Of a stretch of DNA of 39,007 bases, positions 15,335 to 22,526 are shown in pieces. The stretch lies in IMG/VR virus record IMGVR_UViG_3300017989_000039, positions 1-39,007 of that record; one strand, written 5' to 3'. The position numbers and the translations under genes were made by a program. The notes below the pieces were generated by a model. That model ran no database searches and was not told where the DNA came from. It saw only the letters and a list, made by a program, of their open reading frames with translations. Source of the DNA: a virus. Numbering within the stretch: the stretch's first letter is position 1; the number at the start of each line of letters is the position of its first letter.

Positions 15335-15524
15335 CCGTGGCCCCCACAATGTCCCGCGCACGGAACCGACCCTCGGTCATGCGCTCGATCTGTATCGCCC
15401 GTCGTGCGGGCAGTCCGTACCGCAGCCAATGCGAGACGGCTGCGCGTTCAACGCCCAGCGCCTCGGCCAGTCTGGCCTTGCCCCCGAAGTGTTCGATGAC
15501 CTCCTGCACTTGACACCCTCCCAT
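15321..15524 (-). CDS. Cro/YdaS-like helix-turn-helix regulator
   Basis: A 67-residue protein. VQEVIEHFGGKARLAEALGV-ERAAVSHWLRYGLPARRAIQIERMTEGRF matches the YdaS/Cro family: a helix-turn-helix (KARLAEALGVERAAVSHWL, 16-34) followed by the P-x-x-R-A-I-Q-I-E-x-x-T-x-G-x-F recognition tail. It is transcribed leftward just ahead of vapE. The ATG has no Shine-Dalgarno and lies about 10 bases from the predicted transcript start, so it may be leaderless, as lambda cI is from PRM. It probably binds the palindrome at 15,532-15,548. No second repressor gene was found. Confidence 0.8.
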   Translation of the reverse strand: MGGCQVQEVIEHFGGKARLAEALGVERAAVSHWLRYGLPARRAIQIERMTEGRFRARDIVGATDDAA

Positions 15525-15570
15525 TGCTACTGTTAAATGCAGCTTAACACCCTGAAGCACGATACAGCAA
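15510..15570. promoter_or_regulatory. Overlapping divergent promoters
   Basis: Rightward: TTGACA (15,510-15,515), 17-base spacer, TTAAAT (15,533-15,538). Leftward: TTGCTG (complement of 15,565-15,570), 17-base spacer, TTAAGC (complement of 15,542-15,547). Both -10 boxes fall inside one 17-base palindrome, so a single bound dimer could block both directions. The boxes are my reading from spacing and consensus and are not experimentally supported. Confidence 0.55.
15532..15548. promoter_or_regulatory. Operator palindrome O1
   Basis: GTTAAATGCAGCTTAAC has GTTAA/TTAAC arms seven bases apart; one more flanking base on each side (T/A) extends the symmetry. It lies between the divergent cro-like and rightward replication genes. 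A near-identical palindrome occurs at 17,092-17,108. Binding by the Cro-like protein is inferred from position. Confidence 0.7.
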
Positions 15571-15582
15571 ATGGAGATAAAG

Positions 15583-15972
15583 ATGACGATCGAGAAAGAC
15601 CTGCAAGACCTCACCGCCAGCGTCCGGGAACTGACACGGTTGCTGGACCTTGTAATCCTGAACGCCGAGCAACGCGAGGAACGCGCCGCGATGCGCGAGC
15701 AGGACAATCCTCCGAAGCAACGCCATCCCGATCCGGTCATCCCACCGGAAGGCGATCCGGCGCTAGACACTGCGCCGCCAGCAGCGCCAGCCGAGACGCA
15801 GGCCATTACAAAAAACGAGTTGATGCAGTGGGCGCTCGCCCAAGTTCGTGAGAATCCAGCCTTCAAGCAAACGCTGGTGGAAGTGCTCAAGGACTACAAC
15901 GTCAAGACCATCAACAAGCTGGACGACGCGGACGTGACGGCAGTCTACTCCGCCCTCGGAGGTGGACGATGA
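15583..15972 (+). CDS. Hypothetical protein leading the rightward replication operon
   Basis: I start it at the ATG at 15,583, because GGAG lies about 7 bases before it; an ATG at 15,571 is also in frame. The 129-residue product has a helical, possibly coiled-coil start (IEKDLQDLTASVRELTRLLDLVI), a Pro/Ala-rich linker in the middle, and a compact C-terminal helical part (NPAFKQTLVEVLKDY...LDDADVTAVYSAL). I recognise no named family. Similar short proteins with a C-terminal LDDADV-type end often come before recombination genes in phages. It overlaps the DUF2800 start by 4 bases. Confidence 0.65.
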   Translation: MTIEKDLQDLTASVRELTRLLDLVILNAEQREERAAMREQDNPPKQRHPDPVIPPEGDPALDTAPPAAPAETQAITKNELMQWALAQVRENPAFKQTLVEVLKDYNVKTINKLDDADVTAVYSALGGGR

Positions 15973-17096
15973 GCGCACACGCGAAACTCAGCGCGAGCGG
16001 CGCACATCGTTGGATGGCTTGCCCTGGTAGCATCGCTGCCGAGGCAGGACTGCCTGACCGCCCATCAATCCATGCGACCGAAGGAACGGTCGCCCACTCA
16101 CTCGCCGAAGAGTGTCTGCTTGGCTATCGCAATCCCTTCGATTTCGTCGGCAAGATCGCTTTCGGCGAAGGCATCGAGATCACCGCAGAGATGGCGTCCG
16201 CAGTCGAACAGTATCTTGATTACATCGCAGAGCATGTGCCCGGCGAAGTCGAGTTCGAGCAGCGCGTTCGGTATGACCGTTGGGTGCCAGGTGGCTTTGG
16301 CACCGTCGACACGGTGAGCGTTCACGATGGCACGATTTACGTTGTCGACCTCAAGTATGGCAAAGGAGTGCGCGTCGAAGCCGAGCGGAACAAGCAGTTG
16401 ATGCTGTATGCCCTCGGTGCCTACGACGAGCGACACCTGCTGGACGACATCACCGAGGCCGTGCTGGTGATCGTGCAACCGCGACTGGATCACATCAGCG
16501 AATGGCGGATCACTATTGACGAGCTACTGGCCTTCGGGAAGGAAGCACGGCAGGCAGCCAAACGCGCTTTGGAACGCAACGCCGAACGCATCCCAGGTGA
16601 GGCACAGTGTCGATTCTGCAAGGCCAAGGCCACCTGTCCCGCGTTGCTACAGTTGACGCACGACGTTATCGCTGACGACTTCGACGCGCTGCCTGACATC
16701 CAAGCACTGGACGACGAGCGACTCGGTCTGGTGCTGACGCACAAGTCGATGATCCTCGACTGGCTAAAGGCGGTTGAAGATCACGTGACCGAGCAACTGC
16801 TGTCCGGCAACGCTGTGCCTGGCTGGAAGCTGGTCGAAGGCCGATCGTTGCGCCAGTGGTCGAACGAGCCGGACGCCGAGGCGATGCTGGAAAGCCTGAT
16901 CGGTGACAAGGCATGGGAGCGCAAGCTGCTGTCGCCAGCGAAAGCAGAGAAGGCCGTCGGCAAAGCGAAGGCGCAACTGCAAGACCTGATCGTCAAGCCA
17001 GCGGGCAAACCGACGCTCGCGCCCGAGGCCGACAAGCGCAAGGCAATACAACCGACAGGAGGTGACTTCGACGATTTGACGCAGATTGAAGGTTAA
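15969..17096 (+). CDS. DUF2800 protein, Cas4/RecB-like Fe-S nuclease
   Basis: A 375-residue protein of the DUF2800 family, part of the PD-(D/E)XK nucleases. Cys 18 (RWMACPGS) together with CRFCKAKATC (Cys 214, 217, 223) is the four-cysteine pattern that holds a 4Fe-4S cluster in Cas4 and AddB. The nuclease centre is suggested by His 43 (TVAHSLAEE), Asp 114 (GTVDTV) and VVDLKYGKG (Asp 127, Lys 129). It would resect DNA ends during replication or recombination with the single-strand-binding-like protein downstream. The stop codon TAA lies inside operator O2. Confidence 0.8.
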   Translation: MSAHAKLSASGAHRWMACPGSIAAEAGLPDRPSIHATEGTVAHSLAEECLLGYRNPFDFVGKIAFGEGIEITAEMASAVEQYLDYIAEHVPGEVEFEQRVRYDRWVPGGFGTVDTVSVHDGTIYVVDLKYGKGVRVEAERNKQLMLYALGAYDERHLLDDITEAVLVIVQPRLDHISEWRITIDELLAFGKEARQAAKRALERNAERIPGEAQCRFCKAKATCPALLQLTHDVIADDFDALPDIQALDDERLGLVLTHKSMILDWLKAVEDHVTEQLLSGNAVPGWKLVEGRSLRQWSNEPDAEAMLESLIGDKAWERKLLSPAKAEKAVGKAKAQLQDLIVKPAGKPTLAPEADKRKAIQPTGGDFDDLTQIEG

Positions 17097-17108
17097 AGTA
17101 CGCTTAAC
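17076..17108 (+). promoter_or_regulatory. Operator palindrome O2 with possible promoter
   Basis: GTTAAAGTACGCTTAAC (17,092-17,108) matches operator O1 at 13 of 17 positions, with identical arms and spacing. TTGACG (17,076-17,081) followed after 17 bases by TACGCT (17,099-17,104) is a weak promoter candidate. The site includes the stop codon of DUF2800 and lies 22 bases before the DUF2815 ATG, so it could give that gene its own regulated transcript. Confidence 0.6.
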
Positions 17109-17129
17109 TCTCATCCCACAGATAGGACG

Positions 17130-17651
17130 ATGAAGATGAAAATCAAGATGCAGAATGTTCGACTGTCGTTCCCCTCGCTTTTCCGCAAGGCCGTGTTCAA
17201 CGGTGAGGAAACCAAGTTCGAGGCAAACTTCCTCATCGAGAAGGACAGCGAGTTGGCAAAGACCGTCAAGGACGGCATCGCCAGCCTCATCAAGAACGAG
17301 CTGAAAGGCCAGAAGCTCGGCTCTGACAAGCTCTGCATGAAGGACGGCGACGAGCTGACCTATGACGGCTGTGCTGGTCACTGGTCCCTCAAGGCCAGCA
17401 ACGCTAAGCGTCCGCTGGTGATCGACAAGGACAAGACACCGCTCACCGAGGAAGATGGACGCATCTACGCTGGATGCTACGTCAACGCCATCGTGGAACT
17501 GTGGGCGCAGAACAACGCCTATGGGAAGCGCATCAACGCAAAGCTCATGGGTGTGCAGTTCGCAAAAGACGGCGAACCCTTCGGCGACGGCGAGCGCGTC
17601 AGCGTCGACGACTTCGATACACTGGAGGACGACGAAGACCCGTTCGGTTGA
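17130..17651 (+). CDS. DUF2815, single-strand DNA-binding-like protein
   Basis: A 173-residue protein. The start VRLSFPSLFRKAVFNGEETKFEANFLIEK is characteristic of DUF2815. YGKRINAKLMGVQFAKDGEPFGDG and the acidic tail (DDFDTLEDDEDPFG) resemble SSB proteins, whose acidic end recruits partners. Two Met codons (17,130 and 17,136) could start it; AGGA lies 4 and 10 bases before them. It sits between the Cas4-like nuclease and the DNA polymerase, as in many phages. An upstream operator copy and an intrinsic terminator immediately downstream suggest it is made in larger amounts than the polymerase. Confidence 0.8.
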   Translation: MKMKIKMQNVRLSFPSLFRKAVFNGEETKFEANFLIEKDSELAKTVKDGIASLIKNELKGQKLGSDKLCMKDGDELTYDGCAGHWSLKASNAKRPLVIDKDKTPLTEEDGRIYAGCYVNAIVELWAQNNAYGKRINAKLMGVQFAKDGEPFGDGERVSVDDFDTLEDDEDPFG

Positions 17652-17659
17652 CCATCCCA

Positions 17660-17689
17660 GGGGCGCAGCAATGCGCCCCTTTTCTTTTT
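17660..17689 (+). terminator. Rho-independent terminator between DUF2815 and DNA polymerase
   Basis: GGGGCGCA-GCAA-TGCGCCCC (17,660-17,679), an eight-base-pair stem with a GNRA-type tetraloop, is followed by TTTTCTTTTT. It lies inside the replication operon, so it would attenuate polymerase, VRR-NUC and helicase expression unless read through or antiterminated. Confidence 0.9.
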
Positions 17690-17702
17690 GAGGCTACTCC
17701 TC

Positions 17703-19475
17703 ATGATCATAATCGACTGCGAAGTCTACCGGGATTATTTCCTTTTTTCTGCGCTCCACAGCGCCTCTGGGCGCGTCATCTCGTTGGAGCAATACCCAGA
17801 CAAGCCGTTTGACGCCAGCGTCGCCATGGCGATGCTGACGCGGCATACGTCCGTTGGTTTCAACAGCGCATCGTTCGACCTTCCCATCATCGCAGCGGCA
17901 GTTTCTGGCGCAGACTGCGAGCGGTTAAAGACCATCGCTGACAAGATCATCGGCACCAAAGGTTCGCCTTGGCGAGTGCTGCAAAGCCTTCGCATCAGCG
18001 TTCCGCAATCATGGGACCATATCGATCTGATCGACGTGGCACCCGGCAAATCGTCGCTCAAGATTTACGGCGGTCGGCTGCACTCGCGGCGGATGCAAGA
18101 CCTCCCGATACCGCCGGACGCCAGCATTGCGCCCGAGCAACGCGCTCTGCTGCGCGAGTATTGCGAGAACGATCTACGCACGACGCTTGATCTGTACCGG
18201 GCGCTGGAAAAGCAGATTGATCTGCGCGTCAGCATGTCCGAGCAATACGGCATGGACCTGCGCTCAAAATCGGACGCGCAGATCGCGGAGGCTGTCATCC
18301 GCAGCGAAGTGACGAAACGCACCGGCATTGAATACCGGCGTCCTGACATCGATCAGGAGCGGTTCCACTACCGCGATCCGGGCATTGTCGAGTTCCACGA
18401 CCGGCAATTGCGCGAAGTGTTCCAGCGCATGAAGACCGAACCGTTCGCGCTGGCAGCGAACGGCGGTATCCAGATGCCCGACTGGCTGGCAAAGCGAAGC
18501 GTGATCATTGCGGGAAAAGAATACCGGCTCGGCATTGGCGGACTGCACTCGTGCGAGTCGCGCCGCACGATCCGCAGGCAGCCAGGCGAGATACTCCAAG
18601 ACTGGGATGTCGCCAGCTACTACCCTTCCATTGTCCTGCACCAGCGCCTTGCGCCGGAGAGCATGGGTGATGACTTCCTCAAGGTGTACCAGTCCATCGT
18701 CACCAGACGACTTGAAGCCAAAGCCAGCGGCGACAAGGTGACGGCGGACACGCTCAAGATCGCCATCAACGGTTCTTTCGGAAAGCTCGGCAGCAAGTAT
18801 TCGGCGCTGTACGCGCCGCAGCTATTCCTTCAGGTGACGATCACCGGGCAACTGTGTTTGCTGATGCTCATTGAGATGATGGAGCGCCGAGGTGTCAGTG
18901 TCGCCAGTGCGAATACCGACGGCATCGTCATCCACACGACGGAGAGCAACCGCGATGTGGTGGACGAGGTGACGTTTGACTGGATGATGCGGACCAGCTT
19001 TGCGCTGGAGTGCAGCGACTATGACGCGCTGATCAGCCGCGACGTCAACAGCTACCTGGCTGTCCGGCATGACGGCAAGATCAAAGGCAAAGGCATCTTC
19101 GGTGAACCAAGCCTCATGAAGAACCCGGACCTGCAAATTGTGACGCAGGCCGTTGCGGAGTACGGCGCACACGGCATACCGATTGAGCAGACGATCCGCA
19201 ATGCTCGGGACGTGCGCGATTTCCTGAGTGTGCGGCAGGTGAAGGATGGCGCGATCTGGCGAGGCCAGCTTCTCGGCAAGGCTGTCCGGTTTTACTACTC
19301 GACGGCGGTTCGATCCGACGAGTGTATCCACTACGTCAAGAACGGCAACCGGGTTGCGAAGTCGGCAGGCGCAAAGCCGCTGATGACACTGCCCGACACG
19401 CTCCCGAATGACATCGACTACGCGGCCTATATTGAGGCCGCAGACAAGCTCAAAGCAGAGGTGGGACTATGCTAG
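17703..19475 (+). CDS. Family B-type DNA polymerase
   Basis: A 590-residue polymerase with proofreading. ATG 17,703 has GAGG nine bases upstream. Exonuclease motifs: DCE (Asp 5, Glu 7), GFNSASFD (Asn 54-Asp 59) and YCENDL (Tyr 153-Asp 157). Polymerase motifs: A DVASYYPS (302-309), B KIAINGSFG (352-360), C ANTDGIVI (403-410). Motif C has Asn instead of the first Asp of DTDS; Asp 406, equivalent to the essential second Asp, remains. It is far shorter than typical family B enzymes (about 800-900), with only a minimal thumb. It would replicate the phage genome with VapE. Confidence 0.88.
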   Translation: MIIIDCEVYRDYFLFSALHSASGRVISLEQYPDKPFDASVAMAMLTRHTSVGFNSASFDLPIIAAAVSGADCERLKTIADKIIGTKGSPWRVLQSLRISVPQSWDHIDLIDVAPGKSSLKIYGGRLHSRRMQDLPIPPDASIAPEQRALLREYCENDLRTTLDLYRALEKQIDLRVSMSEQYGMDLRSKSDAQIAEAVIRSEVTKRTGIEYRRPDIDQERFHYRDPGIVEFHDRQLREVFQRMKTEPFALAANGGIQMPDWLAKRSVIIAGKEYRLGIGGLHSCESRRTIRRQPGEILQDWDVASYYPSIVLHQRLAPESMGDDFLKVYQSIVTRRLEAKASGDKVTADTLKIAINGSFGKLGSKYSALYAPQLFLQVTITGQLCLLMLIEMMERRGVSVASANTDGIVIHTTESNRDVVDEVTFDWMMRTSFALECSDYDALISRDVNSYLAVRHDGKIKGKGIFGEPSLMKNPDLQIVTQAVAEYGAHGIPIEQTIRNARDVRDFLSVRQVKDGAIWRGQLLGKAVRFYYSTAVRSDECIHYVKNGNRVAKSAGAKPLMTLPDTLPNDIDYAAYIEAADKLKAEVGLC

Positions 19476-19735
19476 AACAAGCCATTGAACAGGCGCTGAT
19501 CGCCCGTGTGCGCGATCTGGGCGGCACATGCGAAAAGTTCACCTCACCCGGTCGGCGGTCGGTTCCGGACCGGCTGGTGACGCTACCCGGTGGGCGGATC
19601 ATCTTCGTTGAGTGCAAACGCCCAGGCGGTATTCCGACGATCAAGCAGGCGCTCGACCACGACCGCCGTCGGACGCTCGGTTGTGACGTGCGCGTGATCA
19701 GCACCATCGAGCAGGCTCATGCGTTCCCGGACTGA
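19469..19735 (+). CDS. VRR-NUC domain nuclease
   Basis: An 88-residue protein consisting of one VRR-NUC domain, a PD-(D/E)XK relative. GGTCEKFTSPGRRSVPDRLV supplies the acidic PD, and GGRIIFVECKRPGG supplies the ExK pair. A following basic helix (KQALDHDRRRTLG) fits the family. In phages this stand-alone nuclease often lies beside a SNF2 helicase and is thought to process Holliday junctions or flaps. The ATG overlaps the polymerase stop (ATGCTAG) and its end overlaps the helicase start, so the three genes are coupled. Confidence 0.88.
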   Translation: MLEQAIEQALIARVRDLGGTCEKFTSPGRRSVPDRLVTLPGGRIIFVECKRPGGIPTIKQALDHDRRRTLGCDVRVISTIEQAHAFPD

Positions 19736-21053
19736 CTTGCACCCGTACCAGCGCCGAGCGGTCGACTACATCGTCAGCCGCCCGGCCTGCGCTCTCTGGC
19801 TGGACCTCGGCCTCGGCAAGACGATCTCGACACTGACCGCACTGGCAGACCTGATCGACGGTTGTATTGTCGAGCGGGCGCTGGTCATTGCGCCATTGCG
19901 CGTATGTCAGACCGTATGGGCGCAGGAGATGGGCGCATGGGCGCACACACGCCACCTCAGAGCCTCGCGGATACTGGGCAGCAGGCAAGCCCGCTGCGAG
20001 GCTCTACGCGCCCCTGCGGACGTCTACATCATCAACCGGGAAAACATCCCGTGGCTGGTCGATCACTACCGCGACCGCTGGCCGTTCGATTGCGTCGTCA
20101 TCGATGAAGCGTCGTCGTTCAAGTCGTCGACGTCGAAGCGATGGAAGGCGCTGAAGAAGGTACGCAAGCACATCGATCAGATGATCGAACTCACCGCCAC
20201 ACCGGCCAGCAATGGTTTGGTCGATCTCTGGGCGCAGGCGTACCTGCTGGATGGCGGCGAGCGGCTCGGACGCACGAAGACATCCTATCTCCAACGATGG
20301 TTCGACGCCGACTACTGGGGTAGGCAGTGGACACCACGACCGGGCGCAGACGCCGCGATCCGCGAGCGGCTCTCGGACATCGTGCTGTCGATGCAGGCCA
20401 GCGACTATCTCGACATGCCCGAGCGCATCGATCTGCGGATTCCTGTGGCCCTACCGGCAGAAGCACGGGCGCAGTACAGCGAACTGGAGCGGACGCTGGT
20501 GCTGGCGCTGGAGGAAGAGGTGGTCGACGCCACGAACGCGGCGGTATTGGCGGGCAAGCTCATGCAGGTCTGCAATGGCGCGATCTACACCGAGACCAGC
20601 ACCGAGGTCTTGCACGACGCCAAGCTCGACGCGCTCGCAGAACTGCGCGAGGACAGCGTAGAGCCGATGCTGGTGGCCTACACCTACCGGCACGACCTGG
20701 AGCGCCTACAGCGCCGATTCTCGGACGCTGTGGCGATCACCGAACCGGACGCCATCGACCGTTGGAATCGCGGAGAGATTGCGATGCTGCTGGCGCACCC
20801 GGCCAGTGCAGGCCATGGGTTGAACCTCCAGCGAGGCGGCAGCCTGGTGGTCTGGTTCGGCCTCACGTGGTCGCTGGAACTCTACCAGCAGCTCAACGGC
20901 AGACTGCACCGGCAAGGTCAGACGCGCCCGGTGCGGATCGTTCACCTGGTCGCTGATGGCTGCATCGATGAGCGCGTCCTGGGGGCACTGGGAGCGAAGC
21001 ACGACGTGCAGCAGTCGCTGGTCGAAGGCCTGAAAACTATTTTCGGAAAATAG
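19719..21053 (+). CDS. SNF2/DEAD-type helicase
   Basis: A 444-residue superfamily 2 helicase. LHPYQRRAVDYI (7-18) is the Q-motif-like region, LDLGLGKT (28-35) Walker A, and VVIDEASSF (126-134) a DEAS Walker B. GRLHRQGQTRPV (394-405) is the SNF2 motif VI. The product is compact and lacks accessory domains. It is probably a DNA translocase helping replication fork or recombination processing with the VRR-NUC partner. The gene ends the replication operon; a new promoter follows at 21,075. Confidence 0.88.
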   Translation: MRSRTDLHPYQRRAVDYIVSRPACALWLDLGLGKTISTLTALADLIDGCIVERALVIAPLRVCQTVWAQEMGAWAHTRHLRASRILGSRQARCEALRAPADVYIINRENIPWLVDHYRDRWPFDCVVIDEASSFKSSTSKRWKALKKVRKHIDQMIELTATPASNGLVDLWAQAYLLDGGERLGRTKTSYLQRWFDADYWGRQWTPRPGADAAIRERLSDIVLSMQASDYLDMPERIDLRIPVALPAEARAQYSELERTLVLALEEEVVDATNAAVLAGKLMQVCNGAIYTETSTEVLHDAKLDALAELREDSVEPMLVAYTYRHDLERLQRRFSDAVAITEPDAIDRWNRGEIAMLLAHPASAGHGLNLQRGGSLVVWFGLTWSLELYQQLNGRLHRQGQTRPVRIVHLVADGCIDERVLGALGAKHDVQQSLVEGLKTIFGK

Positions 21054-21074
21054 GTAAAAACTTGCACCTAGGGG

Positions 21075-21115
21075 TTGACGCGTCTACCCACTGCTGTAGA
21101 ATGGGAACCGTAGAC
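21075..21115 (+). promoter_or_regulatory. Sigma70-like promoter for the small-gene operon
   Basis: TTGACG (21,075-21,080), 16-base spacer, TAGAAT (21,097-21,102). An inverted repeat GTCTAC (21,082-21,087) / GTAGAC (21,110-21,115) flanks the -10 box and could be an operator unlike O1/O2. The first gene starts at 21,146 with AGGAGA upstream. Confidence 0.65.
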
Positions 21116-21145
21116 CACAACAACGCAATCACCAGGAGAACGACG

Positions 21146-21352
21146 ATGACCACAGGCACCCGCTTTGAAGTAGTCAACAAGTGTGAAGTGAAGGGAGCGT
21201 CAGTTGGTTTCTTCAAGGGCCTCGTGCCCTATACAAGGCTGTACTGGGCTGTAAACAATCCTGAAGGCTACGAGGTTGCGTACTACCGCAACGCCAAAGA
21301 GGCCGAACGGCACGCGGCGGAGCTGAACGAGATGTTTAAGCACCAGCTCTGA
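21146..21352 (+). CDS. Small hypothetical protein, 68 aa
   Basis: Start ATG 21,146 preceded by AGGAGA; an upstream frame extension overlaps the promoter and is rejected. The product has a beta-like core (RFEVVNKCEVKGASVGFFKG, YTRLYWAVNN, YEVAYYRNAKEAERHA) and a helical C-terminus. First gene after the promoter at 21,075. No recognised family; an early host-takeover role is possible by position only. Confidence 0.7.
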   Translation: MTTGTRFEVVNKCEVKGASVGFFKGLVPYTRLYWAVNNPEGYEVAYYRNAKEAERHAAELNEMFKHQL

Positions 21353-21366
21353 AACCCACACCAACC

Positions 21367-21382
21367 GCGCCAGGGACGGCGC
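21367..21382 (+). repeat. Intergenic stem-loop, copy 1
   Basis: GCGCC-AGGGAC-GGCGC, a five-base-pair stem just before the ribosome site of the gene at 21,403. The sequence, with one further base, is repeated at 21,612-21,629. Both copies lie between a stop codon and a GAGGAGA Shine-Dalgarno. Confidence 0.75.
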
Positions 21383-21402
21383 TACCAACGAGGAGAACGA
21401 CG

Positions 21403-21603
21403 ATGACCAACCCCTTCATGCAGTACCTGGTCGACGACATCCGCAAAGAAATCGGCGACGCCGATCAGTTCGTGTACGGCAAGGTCGAGAACCCGCTTGG
21501 CATGGCGCTCATCCGGGCCGCCGAACTGGCCGGCCTGAAGGCAACCGCCGAATGGAACGCTCCGGCGTTCCGGACGATGAACGTAATCATTCGTCAGGGA
21601 TAA
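21403..21603 (+). CDS. Small hypothetical protein, 66 aa
   Basis: Start ATG with GAGGAGA upstream in the repeated leader. Acidic N-terminal helix (MTNPFMQYLVDDIRKEIGDADQF) and an alanine-rich second helix (LGMALIRAAELAGLKATAEW). No transmembrane segment and no known domain. Lies in the early train of small genes. Confidence 0.65.
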   Translation: MTNPFMQYLVDDIRKEIGDADQFVYGKVENPLGMALIRAAELAGLKATAEWNAPAFRTMNVIIRQG

Positions 21604-21611
21604 CCACCACC

Positions 21612-21629
21612 AGCGCCAGGGACGGCGCT
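21612..21629 (+). repeat. Intergenic stem-loop, copy 2
   Basis: AGCGCC-AGGGAC-GGCGCT, a six-base-pair stem with the same loop as copy 1 at 21,367-21,382, again just ahead of a GAGGAGA ribosome site (gene at 21,648). Confidence 0.75.
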
Positions 21630-21647
21630 CACTGAGGAGACACCACC

Positions 21648-22070
21648 ATGCAGCAGCTCATCATCAACGCCGACATGTTCGACGGCATCTTCCCCCGCAA
21701 GGGAGAGAAGTCGGTGCGGGTCAACGATCCGTGGTCCGGCACCCGCTGGATTCCGACCAACGGTCGGAAGGTAGTAGTGGCGCGGCAGCGTCACTGTTCG
21801 CAAGGGTACGTCCCCGCCGAGTGCCTTCCGCAGGCGTTCCTTGAAACCCTCAAGGACTGGCAAATCTGGATCGGCCAGACCGGCGGCTACTTCGTGTGGC
21901 TGCGTGATCTGCCCGCCACAGGGATTCGCCTGGTCAAGGACTGGCCGTCATACGTCTGCAACGGCGGTGATGGGATTACCCGCTTCACCGTCCCCGCCGG
22001 GACGCTCATTATCCCCGGCGAGTCCGGCAGCCCAGCCCAGGCTGGGTATCACTGGGAGGTGGCAGCATGA
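21648..22070 (+). CDS. Hypothetical protein, 140 aa
   Basis: Start ATG after GAGGAGACACCACC. Mixed beta-rich sequence with many aromatic residues (WSGTRWIPTN, DWQIWIGQTGGYFVWLRDL, WPSYVCNGGDG) and two or three Cys; no signal peptide or membrane segment. Stop overlaps the next ATG as ATGA. I do not recognise a family. Confidence 0.65.
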   Translation: MQQLIINADMFDGIFPRKGEKSVRVNDPWSGTRWIPTNGRKVVVARQRHCSQGYVPAECLPQAFLETLKDWQIWIGQTGGYFVWLRDLPATGIRLVKDWPSYVCNGGDGITRFTVPAGTLIIPGESGSPAQAGYHWEVAA

Positions 22071-22258
22071 GCGCCTCCAGCATCATCGCGGTTATCGTCC
22101 TGGCGATGTTTTTCGCCCTCGTTCTGTTCCTCGGAAACGAGGACTTCAAGGACGCTCAGCAGTCACGCTCGCTGTACTGCGAGATGGTGCAGGCATGGCA
22201 CCAGTCCGGCGGCGAGTTCGGCTGGCCGCCCTTCCAGGGAGAATGCAGCGATGATTGA
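22067..22258 (+). CDS. Small single-pass membrane protein, 63 aa
   Basis: An N-terminal hydrophobic helix (SIIAVIVLAMFFALVLFLG, residues 5-23) is followed by a soluble tail with YCEMVQAWHQSGG and GWPPFQGEC; two Cys could form a disulphide. The N-in/C-out arrangement is inferred. Coupled by ATGA to the previous gene. The C-terminal YCxMV..W..SGG..GWPP..G.C pattern recurs in small phage proteins of unknown function. Confidence 0.65.
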   Translation: MSASSIIAVIVLAMFFALVLFLGNEDFKDAQQSRSLYCEMVQAWHQSGGEFGWPPFQGECSDD

Positions 22259-22526
22259 GGTCAGCGCAGAAGTGGACGGGCAGGACTGCACGGCAGTCCT
22301 CGTCCACTACGAGGCTCCCGAACCGCACCTGATCCGGTGCGGATTCGGATTCGGACCAGGCGACGCCATCGAAGGCCACGCGGGTGAGGTGCAGTTCTAC
22401 CTCACCGTTGCAGACCAGCCAGCGCCCTGGCTGGAGGATTTGATGACGGACGCCGAGATCAACGTCATCGAGCAGGCGTTGATCGCAGCCGTGGAGGAGG
22501 CGTATGCCGAATCACTGCTGCCCTGA
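22251..22526 (+). CDS. Hypothetical protein, 91 aa
   Basis: A beta-strand-rich N-terminus (MIEVSAEVDGQDCTAVLVHYE) with a Gly/Pro loop is followed by an acidic C-terminal helix (MTDAEINVIEQALIAAVEEAY). Overlaps both neighbours by several codons, as is normal in this operon. No known domain. Confidence 0.6.
   Translation: MIEVSAEVDGQDCTAVLVHYEAPEPHLIRCGFGFGPGDAIEGHAGEVQFYLTVADQPAPWLEDLMTDAEINVIEQALIAAVEEAYAESLLP

Noticed and set aside
15321-15890. 189-codon reading of the Cro-like gene
   Set aside because: The extra N-terminus lies opposite the rightward gene and has Ser/Arg-rich shadow composition; the 67-codon form matches the YdaS/Cro family length.
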